A stretch of 64,000 bases of DNA from VRUE01 sp963753245 (GCA_963753245.1 CAVWBK010000005.1:124001-188000), one strand, 5' to 3'. Counted from the first letter of the stretch, positions 8,046 through 16,745 are shown. The notes: a model not told the origin generated them from the letters alone. Program-made: numbers and translations.

Positions 8046-9061
8046 CAGGCGAGCTTTTTGGCGAGGCGTCGGGCGGCCTCGACGTCGAGATCGGGCTCAA
8101 AGAGGAAGGGCAGCGTTTTGACCGGTGTCTCGACCCGGCGGCGCAGGCGGGCGAGCTGGGCTCGCTGGGAGCGGGCCCGTCCGTGCTCGGACACCGCGGC
8201 GCGCGCTGCGGCTCGCAGGGCGCCGTCGGTATCGGTGGCGAGTTGCGCCAGCCTGGCGGCCTCCTGCTTTGAGAAGCGCTCTGGGTAGAGCCCGTTGACG
8301 TAGATGCGGTCGACGGCGACGCCGACCTCGGCGCGAAGATCGTGCTCGAGTGCGGCGGACTCATTGACCGGCATCTCCTCGGGCAGGGCGATGATCGCGG
8401 TGCCGGTGTGTTGCTGGTCGGTGATCAGCCGATCCAGCTGCTGGGCCTGAGAATGAATCGGTCCGACTCGGGCGATCGCAGCAAAGGTGCGCGGCGTCTG
8501 CAGGAAGCCGATCCCGTGGCCGGTGGCCGGTGCATCGACGATGACGAGGTCATATTTGCGGCCCGACTTGATCTTGCGGTCAGGTTGGGCCAGCTCCCAG
8601 ATCTTGCCGATCGTGACCAGCTCCTTGAGACCTGGGGTGGCCGCCGCCAGGTAGTTGAAGATCCGGCTGCGGAAGAGCATGTCGCGCATCGCGCGGACCT
8701 TGAGCTGGAGCAGCACGTACTCGCGCATCGACTGGTCGGGGTCGATCGAGATCGACCAGAGGTTCTCCGCCATCTCGACCTCATGAAAGCCAACCTCGGT
8801 GTGTTCAAAGATCCGCGAGGCGTTCTCCTGGGCGGCAACCTCGCAGACGATCGTGCGCTTGCCTTCGGCCGCGGCGCGCAGGCCGAGCGCGACCGAGACG
8901 GTGGTCTTGCCCACACCACCCTTGCCGGTGACGAAGATCAGGCGCTTGTCAAGAAGTTCGGGGATCGGTTGATTCCTAGCAATTTCGAGAGGCGGCAGGA
9001 AAAGCGACGGTCCATGCGAATACCGGCGCAATGGGATTCCTGAGCCGAAAGACCAAGTCAT
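8045..9061 (-). CDS. ArsA/Get3-family ATPase, BagA-like (Rv3679-type)
   Basis: Up to 338 residues. Walker A VTGKGGVGKTTVSVALGL, then CEVAAQENASRIFEH, the conserved ATPGLKELVTIGKIWELAQ block, and LVIVDAPATGHGIGFLQTP (switch II). These, and size and order relative to the following gene, fit Rv3679/BagA. The start is uncertain: the only in-frame ATG (9061) lies 31 bp inside the divergent ParA-like gene. A CTG at 8998 or another non-ATG codon would avoid this overlap and leave a normal short leader before the P-loop. The divergent arrangement suggests a shared control region with parA-ftsZ, but no operator is visible. Confidence 0.82.
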   Translation of the reverse strand: MTWSFGSGIPLRRYSHGPSLFLPPLEIARNQPIPELLDKRLIFVTGKGGVGKTTVSVALGLRAAAEGKRTIVCEVAAQENASRIFEHTEVGFHEVEMAENLWSISIDPDQSMREYVLLQLKVRAMRDMLFRSRIFNYLAAATPGLKELVTIGKIWELAQPDRKIKSGRKYDLVIVDAPATGHGIGFLQTPRTFAAIARVGPIHSQAQQLDRLITDQQHTGTAIIALPEEMPVNESAALEHDLRAEVGVAVDRIYVNGLYPERFSKQEAARLAQLATDTDGALRAAARAAVSEHGRARSQRAQLARLRRRVETPVKTLPFLFEPDLDVEAARRLAKKLA

Positions 9062-10164
9062 CCGTACCCGTCGAGGAGCAGCAAGAGGAGCGTCCGATCG
9101 TCGACGAGCTACGTGAGATGGAGAAGGCGGTCCCAGAGACTGACAGCTCCCTGCCCTCGGACCCCACCTCCCCAGCTGCCGAGCAGACTCCCTCCGTCCC
9201 GACGCCGGCCGAGGAGCGCACCCCCAGGCCAGCGGCCGAAGAGCGCCCCGAAGGTCCCCAGGAGGCGAGGCCTCACCCGGCCCCCGCCGAGCGCTCCGCC
9301 CCGGCCGTGGAGCCCGAGCCCGAGCGGATGATGGCGCGCGATCTGATCGCCCCCTCCAGGCACGAACCTGCGGCTGAGGAGAGCTCGCCCGTGGTCCCCG
9401 TCAAGCACGCCGACGTGATCGCCTTCGCCAACCAGAAGGGTGGGGTTGCGAAGACGACGACGACGCTCAATCTCGCCGTTGCTTTTGCGGAGACCGGGCA
9501 CCGGGTCCTCTGCATCGATCTCGACCCCCAGGGAAACCTAACGATGAGTCAGGGAATTGACCCCGACAAGGTCGAGAAGAGCCTCTATGACGTGCTGGTC
9601 AACGACATGCCGATGAGCGAGATCATCCAGCACCGCGAGATCGACATCGCCGTCGCCTCGATTGACCTGGCCGGCGCCGAGATCGCGATGAGCACCAAGA
9701 TCGGCCGCGAGCGCTCTTTGGAGAAGGCGCTCAAGGAGGTTGCTGGCGATTACGACTTCATCTGCATCGACACCCCACCAAGCCTCGGACTGCTGACGAT
9801 CAACGCCTTGACCGCGGCGACCAAGGTAATCGTCCCCGTTCAGTGCGAGTATCTCTCGATGCGCGGGCTGGTGCAGCTCCAGAACACGCTGAAGATGATC
9901 CAGGAGAACCTCAACCCGGATGTCAGGATCGAGGGCATACTGCCGACCATGCTCGACGCCCGCACCGTTCACGCCAAGGAGGCGGTGGAGATTCTCGAAG
10001 AGAACTTCGGCGACCTGGTCTTCAGATCGCGGATCAAGAAGGCGATCAAATTCGCCGAGGCGCCGGTCAAGGGTGCCAGCGTGCTCAAGTACGATTCCGA
10101 GAGCAGCGCCGCGAACTACTACCGAGAGTTGGCGAAGGAGGTTTTGGCGAATGAGTCGGAGTAA
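9031..10164 (+). CDS. ParA/Soj-family ATPase with disordered N-terminal extension
   Basis: 377 residues. Residues 1-~125 are Pro/Glu/Ala-rich and predicted disordered, apart from the start MGFLSRKTKSSVPVEEQQ. The ATPase begins near 128 with deviant Walker A KGGVAKTT (136-143), then LCIDLDPQGNLTMSQGID (Walker A'/switch I), FICIDTPPSLGLLTINAL (Walker B), and VPVQCEYLSMRGLVQL. This is Soj/ParA-like, not MinD: no C-terminal amphipathic membrane-targeting helix is evident. Its stop lies inside the start of ftsZ (14-bp overlap). No parB lies beside it, so a role in positioning the divisome or another cargo, not plasmid partition, is the more likely inference. Confidence 0.88.
   Translation: MGFLSRKTKSSVPVEEQQEERPIVDELREMEKAVPETDSSLPSDPTSPAAEQTPSVPTPAEERTPRPAAEERPEGPQEARPHPAPAERSAPAVEPEPERMMARDLIAPSRHEPAAEESSPVVPVKHADVIAFANQKGGVAKTTTTLNLAVAFAETGHRVLCIDLDPQGNLTMSQGIDPDKVEKSLYDVLVNDMPMSEIIQHREIDIAVASIDLAGAEIAMSTKIGRERSLEKALKEVAGDYDFICIDTPPSLGLLTINALTAATKVIVPVQCEYLSMRGLVQLQNTLKMIQENLNPDVRIEGILPTMLDARTVHAKEAVEILEENFGDLVFRSRIKKAIKFAEAPVKGASVLKYDSESSAANYYRELAKEVLANESE
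10135..10141 (+). promoter_or_regulatory. Ribosome binding site deciding the ftsZ start
   Basis: AAGGAGG ends 9 nt before the ATG at 10151. This favours that start over ATG 10175, and lies inside the end of the ParA-like gene, indicating translational coupling. Confidence 0.7.
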
Positions 10165-11641
10165 GCGGGCGAGCATGCGCGAGGGCCCCCTTTCTGACCT
10201 CTTCCGCTCGACCTCCGACGATCCGCCCGCCGATCCGCCCGAGGCCCCGCGCTACGGGCGCGAGGACCCGGCGGAACGGGTTCGTGAGGAGGACGCGCGC
10301 GCGACGGAGGCCGGTGAGAAGGCCACCGAGCCCGCCGAGCGGCGGACCCCGGGATCCGGCGCCGAGAGCCGACCCGAGGCCACCCCGCCTGCGCTTGACT
10401 CCACCCCAGAGCCTGCCGCACCGACCGAGGCGCCGATTCCGGAGTCCAGCGAGACCCCGCCGGAGCGCTTGAAGCGGGTCTTCTCCGAGGAGCCCCGGCA
10501 CATGCGCCGCGAGCTCGAGCCGATCGTCGAAGCGCCGCGCTATGGCCGCGAGGAGCCCGAGTACGCGCCGAAGGGAAGCGGCGAGCCCCACACTCCGGTG
10601 ATACGCGTGGTTGGCGTCGGTGGTGCGGGTGTCAACGCGGTCAACCGCATGGTCGAGGCCCGCATCCCCGGGGTCGAGTTCATGGCCGTCAACACCGATC
10701 TTCAATCGCTGCAGGTCTGCGTCGCCGATGTCACCGTCCACATCGGCGATGAGCAGACGCGCGGTCTGGGCGCCGGAGCTGACCCCGAGGTCGGCTACTC
10801 ATCTGCCTTTGAGGAGCAGGACAAAATCAAGCGCCTGCTGAAGGGTGCTGACATGGTCTTCGTCGCCGCCGGAGCGGGCGGCGGCACCGGATCGGGCGCC
10901 GCGCCCTTGATCGCCCGACTCGCCCGCGAGGTGGGCGCGCTAACGGTCGGCATCGTGACCAAGCCGTTTAGCTTCGAGGGCAGTCGTCGCGGCAATCAGG
11001 CCAACAAGGGGATCGAGGCGCTCGCCGCCGAGGTCGACACCCTGATCGTCGTCCCCAACGATCGCCTGCTCGAGGTGCTCGACCAGCAGACCTCAATGAT
11101 CGAGGCCTTCCAGGTCGCCGACGATGTCCTGCGCCAGGGCGTGCAGGGGATCTCCGATCTGGTCACCCTGCCGGCCTTGATCAACCTCGACTTCGCCGAT
11201 GTGCGGACGATCATGTCCGAGGCTGGCCGGGCGCTGCTCGGAATTGGCATGGGCAGCGGGGAGGGCCGCGCCATCCTGGCAGCCGAGAAAGCGATCTCCT
11301 CGCCTCTGCTGGAGACCTCGATGGAGGGAGCCCGCGCGATTCTGCTCTCGATCACCGGCGGCTCGGACCTCTCGCTGGTCGAGGTCAGCGAGGCGGCAAA
11401 GGTAGTCGGCGAGGCGGCCCACCCCGATGCCAACATCATCTTTGGCGCGAACGTCGATGAGGCGCTGACCGACCAGGTCTGGGTGACCGTCGTCGCGACC
11501 CGCTTTGACGGCCACGCCGTCGCCCCGCGTCGCACGGTCGAGCCGACGATCACGCGCACCAAGGGGAGCGGCCGGGGCCGTGCCGCCAAGGGCCGCTCGG
11601 GCGAGCTCGGGATCGACGTGCCCGAGTTCCTGCCCGGCTAG
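10151..11641 (+). CDS. ftsZ: Cell division GTPase FtsZ with ~150-residue N-terminal extension
   Basis: 496 residues. The GTPase starts at about residue 151 (IRVVGVGGAGVNAVNRM). The tubulin signature GGGTGSG is at 243-249, the T7 catalytic loop NLDFAD at 345-350, and the C-terminus ends LGIDVPEFLPG, resembling the FtsZ C-terminal conserved peptide that binds FtsA/SepF-like partners. FtsZ normally has only ~10-30 residues before the core. Here the extension is Pro/Glu/Arg-rich and carries the motif APRYGRE(D/E)P twice, at 32-40 and 128-136. It overlaps the ParA-like gene by 14 bp and is not beside mur/fts genes here. Whether it is the only FtsZ in the genome cannot be seen. Confidence 0.92.
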   Translation: MSRSKRASMREGPLSDLFRSTSDDPPADPPEAPRYGREDPAERVREEDARATEAGEKATEPAERRTPGSGAESRPEATPPALDSTPEPAAPTEAPIPESSETPPERLKRVFSEEPRHMRRELEPIVEAPRYGREEPEYAPKGSGEPHTPVIRVVGVGGAGVNAVNRMVEARIPGVEFMAVNTDLQSLQVCVADVTVHIGDEQTRGLGAGADPEVGYSSAFEEQDKIKRLLKGADMVFVAAGAGGGTGSGAAPLIARLAREVGALTVGIVTKPFSFEGSRRGNQANKGIEALAAEVDTLIVVPNDRLLEVLDQQTSMIEAFQVADDVLRQGVQGISDLVTLPALINLDFADVRTIMSEAGRALLGIGMGSGEGRAILAAEKAISSPLLETSMEGARAILLSITGGSDLSLVEVSEAAKVVGEAAHPDANIIFGANVDEALTDQVWVTVVATRFDGHAVAPRRTVEPTITRTKGSGRGRAAKGRSGELGIDVPEFLPG

Positions 11642-11654
11642 CCCTAGCCTGCCG

Positions 11655-13166
11655 ATGAACGGCGTCATAGCCGCCGGGCACCCGCAGACCGCCGAGGCCG
11701 GTGCCGCCGTACTGGGCGCAGGCGGCAACGCCGTCGATGCAGCGGTCTGCGCCGTGCTCGCCTCCTTTGCCGCCGAGAGCCCGCTGACCGGATTTGGCGC
11801 CGGCGGCTTCATGATGGTCCACGAGCAATCCGGTGCCGAGGCGGCGCTGATCGACTTCTTTGTCTCCGCGCCGGGGGCCGAGGGAGTCACCCGCCAGGCC
11901 GAGCTGGTTCCGGTGCCCGTCCATTTCGATGAGGTGACCGAGCAGACCTTCTTCGTCGGACCTGCCTCCTGCGGGGTTCCCGGAACCGCGGCGGGTCTTG
12001 AGGCCGCTCTGCGCCGCTTCGGCTCGATGCCGCTGAGCGAGCTGGTCGGGCCCGCGGTGGGACTGGCCCGCGAGGGCGCGGCGGTCAACGCCGAGCAGGC
12101 CTACATCCTCGCCATCCTGAGGCCAATTCACGAGCGCTTGGAGGGCACCAGGCAGCTCTACGCGCCCGAGGGTAGACACCTTCGCGAGGGCGAGCGGATC
12201 CGCTTCCCCGAGCTGGCCGAGGCGCTCGAGCGCTTCGGCGCCGAGGGTGCCGAGCCCTTCTACCGCGGTGAGGTCGCCGCCGCTCTGAGCGAGTTTGTAC
12301 TGGACCAAGGCGGCACCCTGGGGACCGCCGACCTGGCCGCCTATGAGGCGATCTGGCGGCGGCCGATTCGAGCCCCCTTTCGGGGTGCTGAGGTACTGAC
12401 CAACCCGCCGCCGTCCTCGGGTGGGCTGCTGATCGCATTCTGTCTGGGTCTGTTGGAGCGCCTCGGTGAGCAGAGCGGTCCCGAGCAGCTGGTCGCGGCG
12501 ATGGGCGCGGCCAACGGGGCCCGCGGCGAGGTTTTTGCCGAGGCCCTCTACGGCGAGGACCTCGAGGCGAGCATGCTCGATCCGGGCGGCCTTGATCGTG
12601 CCGCGGCGGACCTGCTCGGCTCGACCACCCACATCTCGGTGCTCGATGGCGGCGGGATGTGTGCCAGCGTGACCTGTTCCAACGGTTCGGGCTCGGGTGT
12701 CTTGGTGCCGGGCACCGGGGTGATCCTCAACAACATGCTCGGTGAGGAGGACCTGAACCCACTCGGTTTCCACCGGATCAGACCGGGCCGGCGGGTGACC
12801 TCGATGATGGCGCCGACCGTCGTCCTTCGCGACGGTGAGATCGAGATGGGGCTCGGCAGCGCGGGGTCGAATCGAATCCGCTCGGCGATCTTGCAGACAA
12901 TCGTTCGGGCCCTCGAGCAGGATATGGGCGCCGAGGATGCGGTCAGGGCGCCGCGCCTTCATTTCGAGGCCGGGGTCGTGCAGGCCGAGCCAGGGATCGA
13001 TGAGACCGCCCTGGCTCGTCTGGAGGCGAGCGGGCTGGCGGTGATCCGCCGGCCCGCGATCAACCTATTCTTCGGCGGCGTGCAGGCCGTCGCCCGCGAT
13101 TTCCAGACCGGTGCGCTGAGCGGTGGAGGGGATCCGCGACGTGGCGGGGCGGTGGCTCTGGGATGA
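11655..13166 (+). CDS. Gamma-glutamyltransferase-family Ntn hydrolase
   Basis: 503 residues from the ATG at 11655. The N-terminal block AGHPQTAEAGAAVLGAGGNA then VDAAVCA is typical of the family. The expected autocleavage and nucleophile site is LGSTTHISVLDGGG, with Thr324 as the new N-terminus of the small subunit, followed by GTGVILNNMLGEEDLNP and GSAGSNRIRSAILQ (glycine loop). No signal peptide is visible, unlike secreted glutathione-degrading GGTs, so a cytoplasmic enzyme is inferred; the substrate is unknown. It begins 13 nt after ftsZ and overlaps the adenylate cyclase gene by 4 bp, so the genes probably share a transcript. Confidence 0.85.
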   Translation: MNGVIAAGHPQTAEAGAAVLGAGGNAVDAAVCAVLASFAAESPLTGFGAGGFMMVHEQSGAEAALIDFFVSAPGAEGVTRQAELVPVPVHFDEVTEQTFFVGPASCGVPGTAAGLEAALRRFGSMPLSELVGPAVGLAREGAAVNAEQAYILAILRPIHERLEGTRQLYAPEGRHLREGERIRFPELAEALERFGAEGAEPFYRGEVAAALSEFVLDQGGTLGTADLAAYEAIWRRPIRAPFRGAEVLTNPPPSSGGLLIAFCLGLLERLGEQSGPEQLVAAMGAANGARGEVFAEALYGEDLEASMLDPGGLDRAAADLLGSTTHISVLDGGGMCASVTCSNGSGSGVLVPGTGVILNNMLGEEDLNPLGFHRIRPGRRVTSMMAPTVVLRDGEIEMGLGSAGSNRIRSAILQTIVRALEQDMGAEDAVRAPRLHFEAGVVQAEPGIDETALARLEASGLAVIRRPAINLFFGGVQAVARDFQTGALSGGGDPRRGGAVALG

Positions 13167-14275
13167 GCGACTTCGAGGCAGAGGGACTGCTCGATGGGGT
13201 CGAGGGTGAGGCGCGAGTGGCGCGGCTTGAGCTGCTCGAGCGCCTCGCGGCCGAAGGCGTCTCGCTGGTTGAACTGCGCGAGGCGGTCGAGTCCGCGCGC
13301 CTGACGCTACTGCCCGCAGAGCGCGCTCTCGCCGGTGGGGGGCCGCGCTACTCAGCACGAGAAATCGCCGATATCTCCGGCCTCGAGCTCAACCTGCTGC
13401 AGCGCGCGACCGCCGCTCTGGGCATCCCAAATTCCGATCCCGAGGAGCGCTCGTTGACCGACGCCGACTTGGAGGCCGCGCGACGGGTGAAGGCCTTTCG
13501 TGAAGCGGGGCTACCCGAGGAGGGTCTTTTGCAGGTCGCCCGCACGATTGGGCTGGGCACGGCGCGGATCGCTGAGGCAAACCGCGAGCTGGTCGTGCGC
13601 ACGCTGATGCAACCTGGCGACACCGAGCGCGACCTGGCGCTGCGCTTTGCCGCTGCCGCCGAGCAGATGATGCCGCTGATCGAGCCGACCCTCGCCTACG
13701 CGCTGCGCGCCCATATGCTCGAGCAGACCCGGCGCGACGTGATCGGTGCCGCCGACCTCGCCTCGGGCGAGATCCGCGGTACCGCCGACCTCGCCGTCTG
13801 CTTCGCCGATCTGGTCGAGTTCACCCGCCTCGGGGAGGAGATCGCCCCCGAGGAGCTCGGCTCGGTCGCCGGTCGCTTCGAGGAGATGGCGAGCGCCGCG
13901 GCCCAGCCGCCGGTGCGGCTGGTGAAGATGATCGGCGACGCGGCGATGATCGTCTCAAGTGACGCCGAGGCGATCCTCGATGCGGCTCTGGGACTGATCG
14001 AGACGGCCGAAGCCGAAGGGGACGAGTTCCCCTATCTGCGCGCCGGCCTCGCCCACGGCCAGACTCTCTCGCAGTCGGGTGATTACTACGGCCGTGCGGT
14101 CAATCTCGCCAGCCGGATCACCGGCGTAGCGCGGCCGGGAAGCGTCCTGGTCGAAGCGGCGCTGCGCGAGCGCGTCGCAGAGGGCTTCACCTACTCCTTC
14201 GCCGGTGAGCGGCACCTGAAGGGGATCGATTCCCCGCTCAAGCTCTTTCGCGCCCGTCGCCAGCGCGGCGCTTAG
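13163..14275 (+). CDS. Class III adenylate/guanylate cyclase with N-terminal regulatory domain
   Basis: 370 residues. Residues ~50-200 are helical and contain YSAREIADISGLELNLLQRA and EAGLPEEGLLQVARTIG, resembling the adenylate cyclase regulatory domain of Rv1264-type enzymes (pH-controlled in that case). The catalytic domain starts near 207 (TADLAVCFADLVEFTRLGEE). Metal aspartates are Asp216 and Asp259 (KMIGDAAM), the ATP-selecting Lys is Lys255, and the transition-state residues Asn314 and Arg318 (AVNLASRIT) are present, so it should be active as a homodimer. No membrane segment. It is the last gene of the parA-ftsZ-ggt unit; its stop overlaps the convergent methyltransferase stop. Confidence 0.85.
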   Translation: MSDFEAEGLLDGVEGEARVARLELLERLAAEGVSLVELREAVESARLTLLPAERALAGGGPRYSAREIADISGLELNLLQRATAALGIPNSDPEERSLTDADLEAARRVKAFREAGLPEEGLLQVARTIGLGTARIAEANRELVVRTLMQPGDTERDLALRFAAAAEQMMPLIEPTLAYALRAHMLEQTRRDVIGAADLASGEIRGTADLAVCFADLVEFTRLGEEIAPEELGSVAGRFEEMASAAAQPPVRLVKMIGDAAMIVSSDAEAILDAALGLIETAEAEGDEFPYLRAGLAHGQTLSQSGDYYGRAVNLASRITGVARPGSVLVEAALRERVAEGFTYSFAGERHLKGIDSPLKLFRARRQRGA

Positions 14276-15189
14276 ACCGGCTTGCGGGCCGCGGCGAGCA
14301 GGTTGTAGAAGAGCTCCGCTGGCAGATGGGGCTCGAGCAGGCGGGTATCGAGCTTCTGCAGCGCGATGTAGCTGCGGAAGGCGAAGCGGCGCCAGCCCCA
14401 CGGGACGCTTTCTGGCTCAGCGCTCGACTCGACCGTGCGCAGCCCCCAACCCCAGGCGTTGGCGAGCAGCTCCTCGCCGCCGACCCGGCGCTCCTCGAAG
14501 CCGGCCTCGCGCAGCAGGCGGCGCAGGTCGGCGGGAGCGAAGGCGTGCACGTCGACCTCGCCCTCGAGCGCGTGACCGTGGGACTGCTCGGCCTCGGGCA
14601 CGCGACGGGCGCTGGCCCCGACCAGCCGGCGCCAGGCGGGGGCAAGGAGCACGCCCGTGCGCTTGGGCAGCGCCGCCAGCCGATCGCCGTAGCGCGAGGG
14701 CTCGCCGCAGAAGGCGATAACGCCACCCGGCCGCAGGACACGGCGGAATTCGGCGAAGGCACGCTCGAGGTCGGGGATGTGGTGAAGGACGGCGTGGCCG
14801 AAAACGATGTCGAAGCTCTCGTCGGTGAAGGGCAGCTCCTCGGCCTCGGTCACCGCTGTTTCGGCGCTCAGCCCCAGCTCCTCGGCTGTGTGCGAGAGGC
14901 GGTCCAGCATCCCCGGCGAGATGTCGGTCGCCGTCAGCCGCTCGATCACCCCGAGTTGAAGCAGGTTGAGTGAGAAGTAGCCGGTGCCGGATCCGATCTC
15001 CAGCCCATCGCCGAACCCCTGAACCTCGCGGCGGCCCAGGGCCTTGTCCAGCTTCAGCCGTACCTGTCCTTGCCCGGTGGCACCGAAGTCGATCCCCCAC
15101 TTGGCGTCGTATTCGTCGGCCGCAGCGTCATGGTAGCGCGTGTTGACGTCCTTTATGTGCTCCGGTTTGGCGGTCGGCGAGGCTGGCAT
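14272..15189 (-). CDS. Class I SAM-dependent methyltransferase
   Basis: 305 residues. Motif I LEIGSGTGYFSLNLLQLG, an acidic motif II region (LTATDISPGMLDRL), motif post-II with FDIVFGHAVLHHIPDLE, and VLRPGGVIAFCGEPSRYGD are typical of the UbiE/Methyltransf_11 fold. The N-terminus (NTRYHDAAADEYDAKWGIDF) is typical of small-molecule or lipid methyltransferases. The C-terminal ~100 residues are extra and end with a segment EPHLPAELFYNLLAAARKPV that may be a lid or cap. The substrate cannot be told. It is convergent with the adenylate cyclase gene and 44 bp from the divergent secreted propeller gene. Confidence 0.82.
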   Translation of the reverse strand: MPASPTAKPEHIKDVNTRYHDAAADEYDAKWGIDFGATGQGQVRLKLDKALGRREVQGFGDGLEIGSGTGYFSLNLLQLGVIERLTATDISPGMLDRLSHTAEELGLSAETAVTEAEELPFTDESFDIVFGHAVLHHIPDLERAFAEFRRVLRPGGVIAFCGEPSRYGDRLAALPKRTGVLLAPAWRRLVGASARRVPEAEQSHGHALEGEVDVHAFAPADLRRLLREAGFEERRVGGEELLANAWGWGLRTVESSAEPESVPWGWRRFAFRSYIALQKLDTRLLEPHLPAELFYNLLAAARKPV

Positions 15190-15233
15190 CGCGCGGCACT
15201 CTAAATCAACATCCGAGTAGTACCGTCCCTCGG

Positions 15234-16745
15234 GTGAGACCTGAAGGAGTGCTCTTCCACCGCAGCACGCGGCTGTTTCCCGCCTTGCTAATCACCGCGC
15301 TCATCGCGCTGGCGCTCGCCACCTCGGCCCACGCCGACCGCCTCTATTGGTCGAACTTCGACGGCCCCGACCCGATCGCGTTCGCTGAATTGGGCGGCAG
15401 CGGCGTAAGTGCGATCAACACCGGCACGGCGACCACGAAACTGCCCTACGGAGTCGCCATCGACCAAACGGGCGGCCGAATCTACTGGGCCAACAGCACC
15501 GGCGATAAGATTTCATACGCCAATCTCGACGGTAGCGGCGGCGGTGACCTGAACACCGGATCGGCAACGCTCGAACTGCCGTCCGGAATCGGGATCGACC
15601 CGGTGGCCCGGAAAATCTATTGGGCCAACGCGGATGCAGACAAGATCTCCTGGGCGAATCTCGATGGCAGCGGCGGGGCGGACCTCGACACCACCGGTGC
15701 GACCGTGCACAGCCCCGGAGCGCTCACGGTCGACCCCACCACCGGGCGGGTGTATTGGACAAACGAGTCGCTCCACGGCTCGATTGCCTCGGCCAATCTG
15801 GGCGGCGGTGGCGGCGCCAACCTGCCGATCTCCGGCACCGCGACCCTGGAATACCCGCTCGGCCTCGCGATCGACCAGGCGGCGCAAAAGATCTACTGGA
15901 CCAACGACACCGCAAAGCAGATCTCGGTTGCCGACCTCGACGGCAGCAACTCCCACAACATCAACACCAGCGGCGCATCGGTCAGCGAACCGTATGGTCT
16001 CGCGGTCGACCCCGAAGCTCATCGCGTTTACTGGGGCAACACGACCGCGGAAAGCATCAGCTTCGCACGATATGACGAAACCGGCGGCGCCAGCCTTCCC
16101 CTTGCCATCCCCAAAGGAAGCAGCCCGGGCTTCCCGGTGTTGCTGAAGACACCTCGCAATACCAGCCCGCCGTCTCTGTTTCGAGCCATGGTCAATGAGG
16201 ACGGCAAGAATCCGGCGCCGCCCGAAGCACACCTCACGTGCACCCAGGGAACCTGGGCCGGGGACCTGGTCGAGTCGTTCCTCTACCGCGCCCCGCTCTC
16301 TGTGTCCCTGCAGTGGACCCGCGAAGGCCAGGACGTGTCTAACGCGACAGGCGCAAACTTCGCAGCTTCCGGCGTCGGCGAGTACCGGTGCCGGGTGACG
16401 GCGAATAACTGGGCCGGAAGCAGCGCCCAGCTCAGCCCGGTGGCGGCGGTGTTCGGCGTCGGCAAAGCGAAGCTGAGCAAGCGCCAGGGAACGGCCCGCC
16501 TGCCGGTCAACCTCCCCGCCGCGGCCGGCAGCCTGACGGTTGCCGGCAAGGGCATCGCCGGGAAGGTTCTCACCACCGCCGGGCCGGTGAGCGTCCTGAT
16601 TCGGCCGACGGGCAGGGCGCGCAAGGCGCTGGCTCGCAAGGGCAGCGCGAAAGTCGGTACCAATTTGACCTTCACCCCCGCCGAAGGCCCGCCGGTGACC
16701 CAGGTCGCGAAGATCATCCTGCGCAAAAAGACCGGGCGTCGCTAG
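15234..16745 (+). CDS. Secreted YWTD-like beta-propeller repeat protein
   Basis: 503 residues from a GTG start. A signal peptide is clear: basic n-region, LFPALLITALIALALATSAHA, and a signal peptidase I site A-H-A|D near residue 35. About six tandem ~43-residue units follow to ~residue 280, each with 'GxAIDxxxxxIYWAN...KISxANLDGSG', that is, low-density lipoprotein receptor class B/SMP-30-like propeller blades. Residues ~300-410 include a Cys pair in an Ig-like/cell-wall-hydrolase style segment (LTCTQGTWAGD ... YRCRVTANNWAGSS), often seen in Thermoleophilia secreted proteins. The C-terminus is basic (KKTGRR). Ligand and function are unknown; role in surface or extracellular binding is inferred. 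Confidence 0.78.
   Translation: MRPEGVLFHRSTRLFPALLITALIALALATSAHADRLYWSNFDGPDPIAFAELGGSGVSAINTGTATTKLPYGVAIDQTGGRIYWANSTGDKISYANLDGSGGGDLNTGSATLELPSGIGIDPVARKIYWANADADKISWANLDGSGGADLDTTGATVHSPGALTVDPTTGRVYWTNESLHGSIASANLGGGGGANLPISGTATLEYPLGLAIDQAAQKIYWTNDTAKQISVADLDGSNSHNINTSGASVSEPYGLAVDPEAHRVYWGNTTAESISFARYDETGGASLPLAIPKGSSPGFPVLLKTPRNTSPPSLFRAMVNEDGKNPAPPEAHLTCTQGTWAGDLVESFLYRAPLSVSLQWTREGQDVSNATGANFAASGVGEYRCRVTANNWAGSSAQLSPVAAVFGVGKAKLSKRQGTARLPVNLPAAAGSLTVAGKGIAGKVLTTAGPVSVLIRPTGRARKALARKGSAKVGTNLTFTPAEGPPVTQVAKIILRKKTGRR

Noticed and set aside
6891..9061. Arsenite resistance ATPases (ArsA)
   Set aside because: Each protein is a single ATPase half, no arsenite-binding cysteine set and no arsB/arsR nearby; the pair matches BagA/BagB better.
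9031..10164. Chromosome partition ParA
   Set aside because: No parB or parS-like repeats beside it; it is joined to ftsZ instead.
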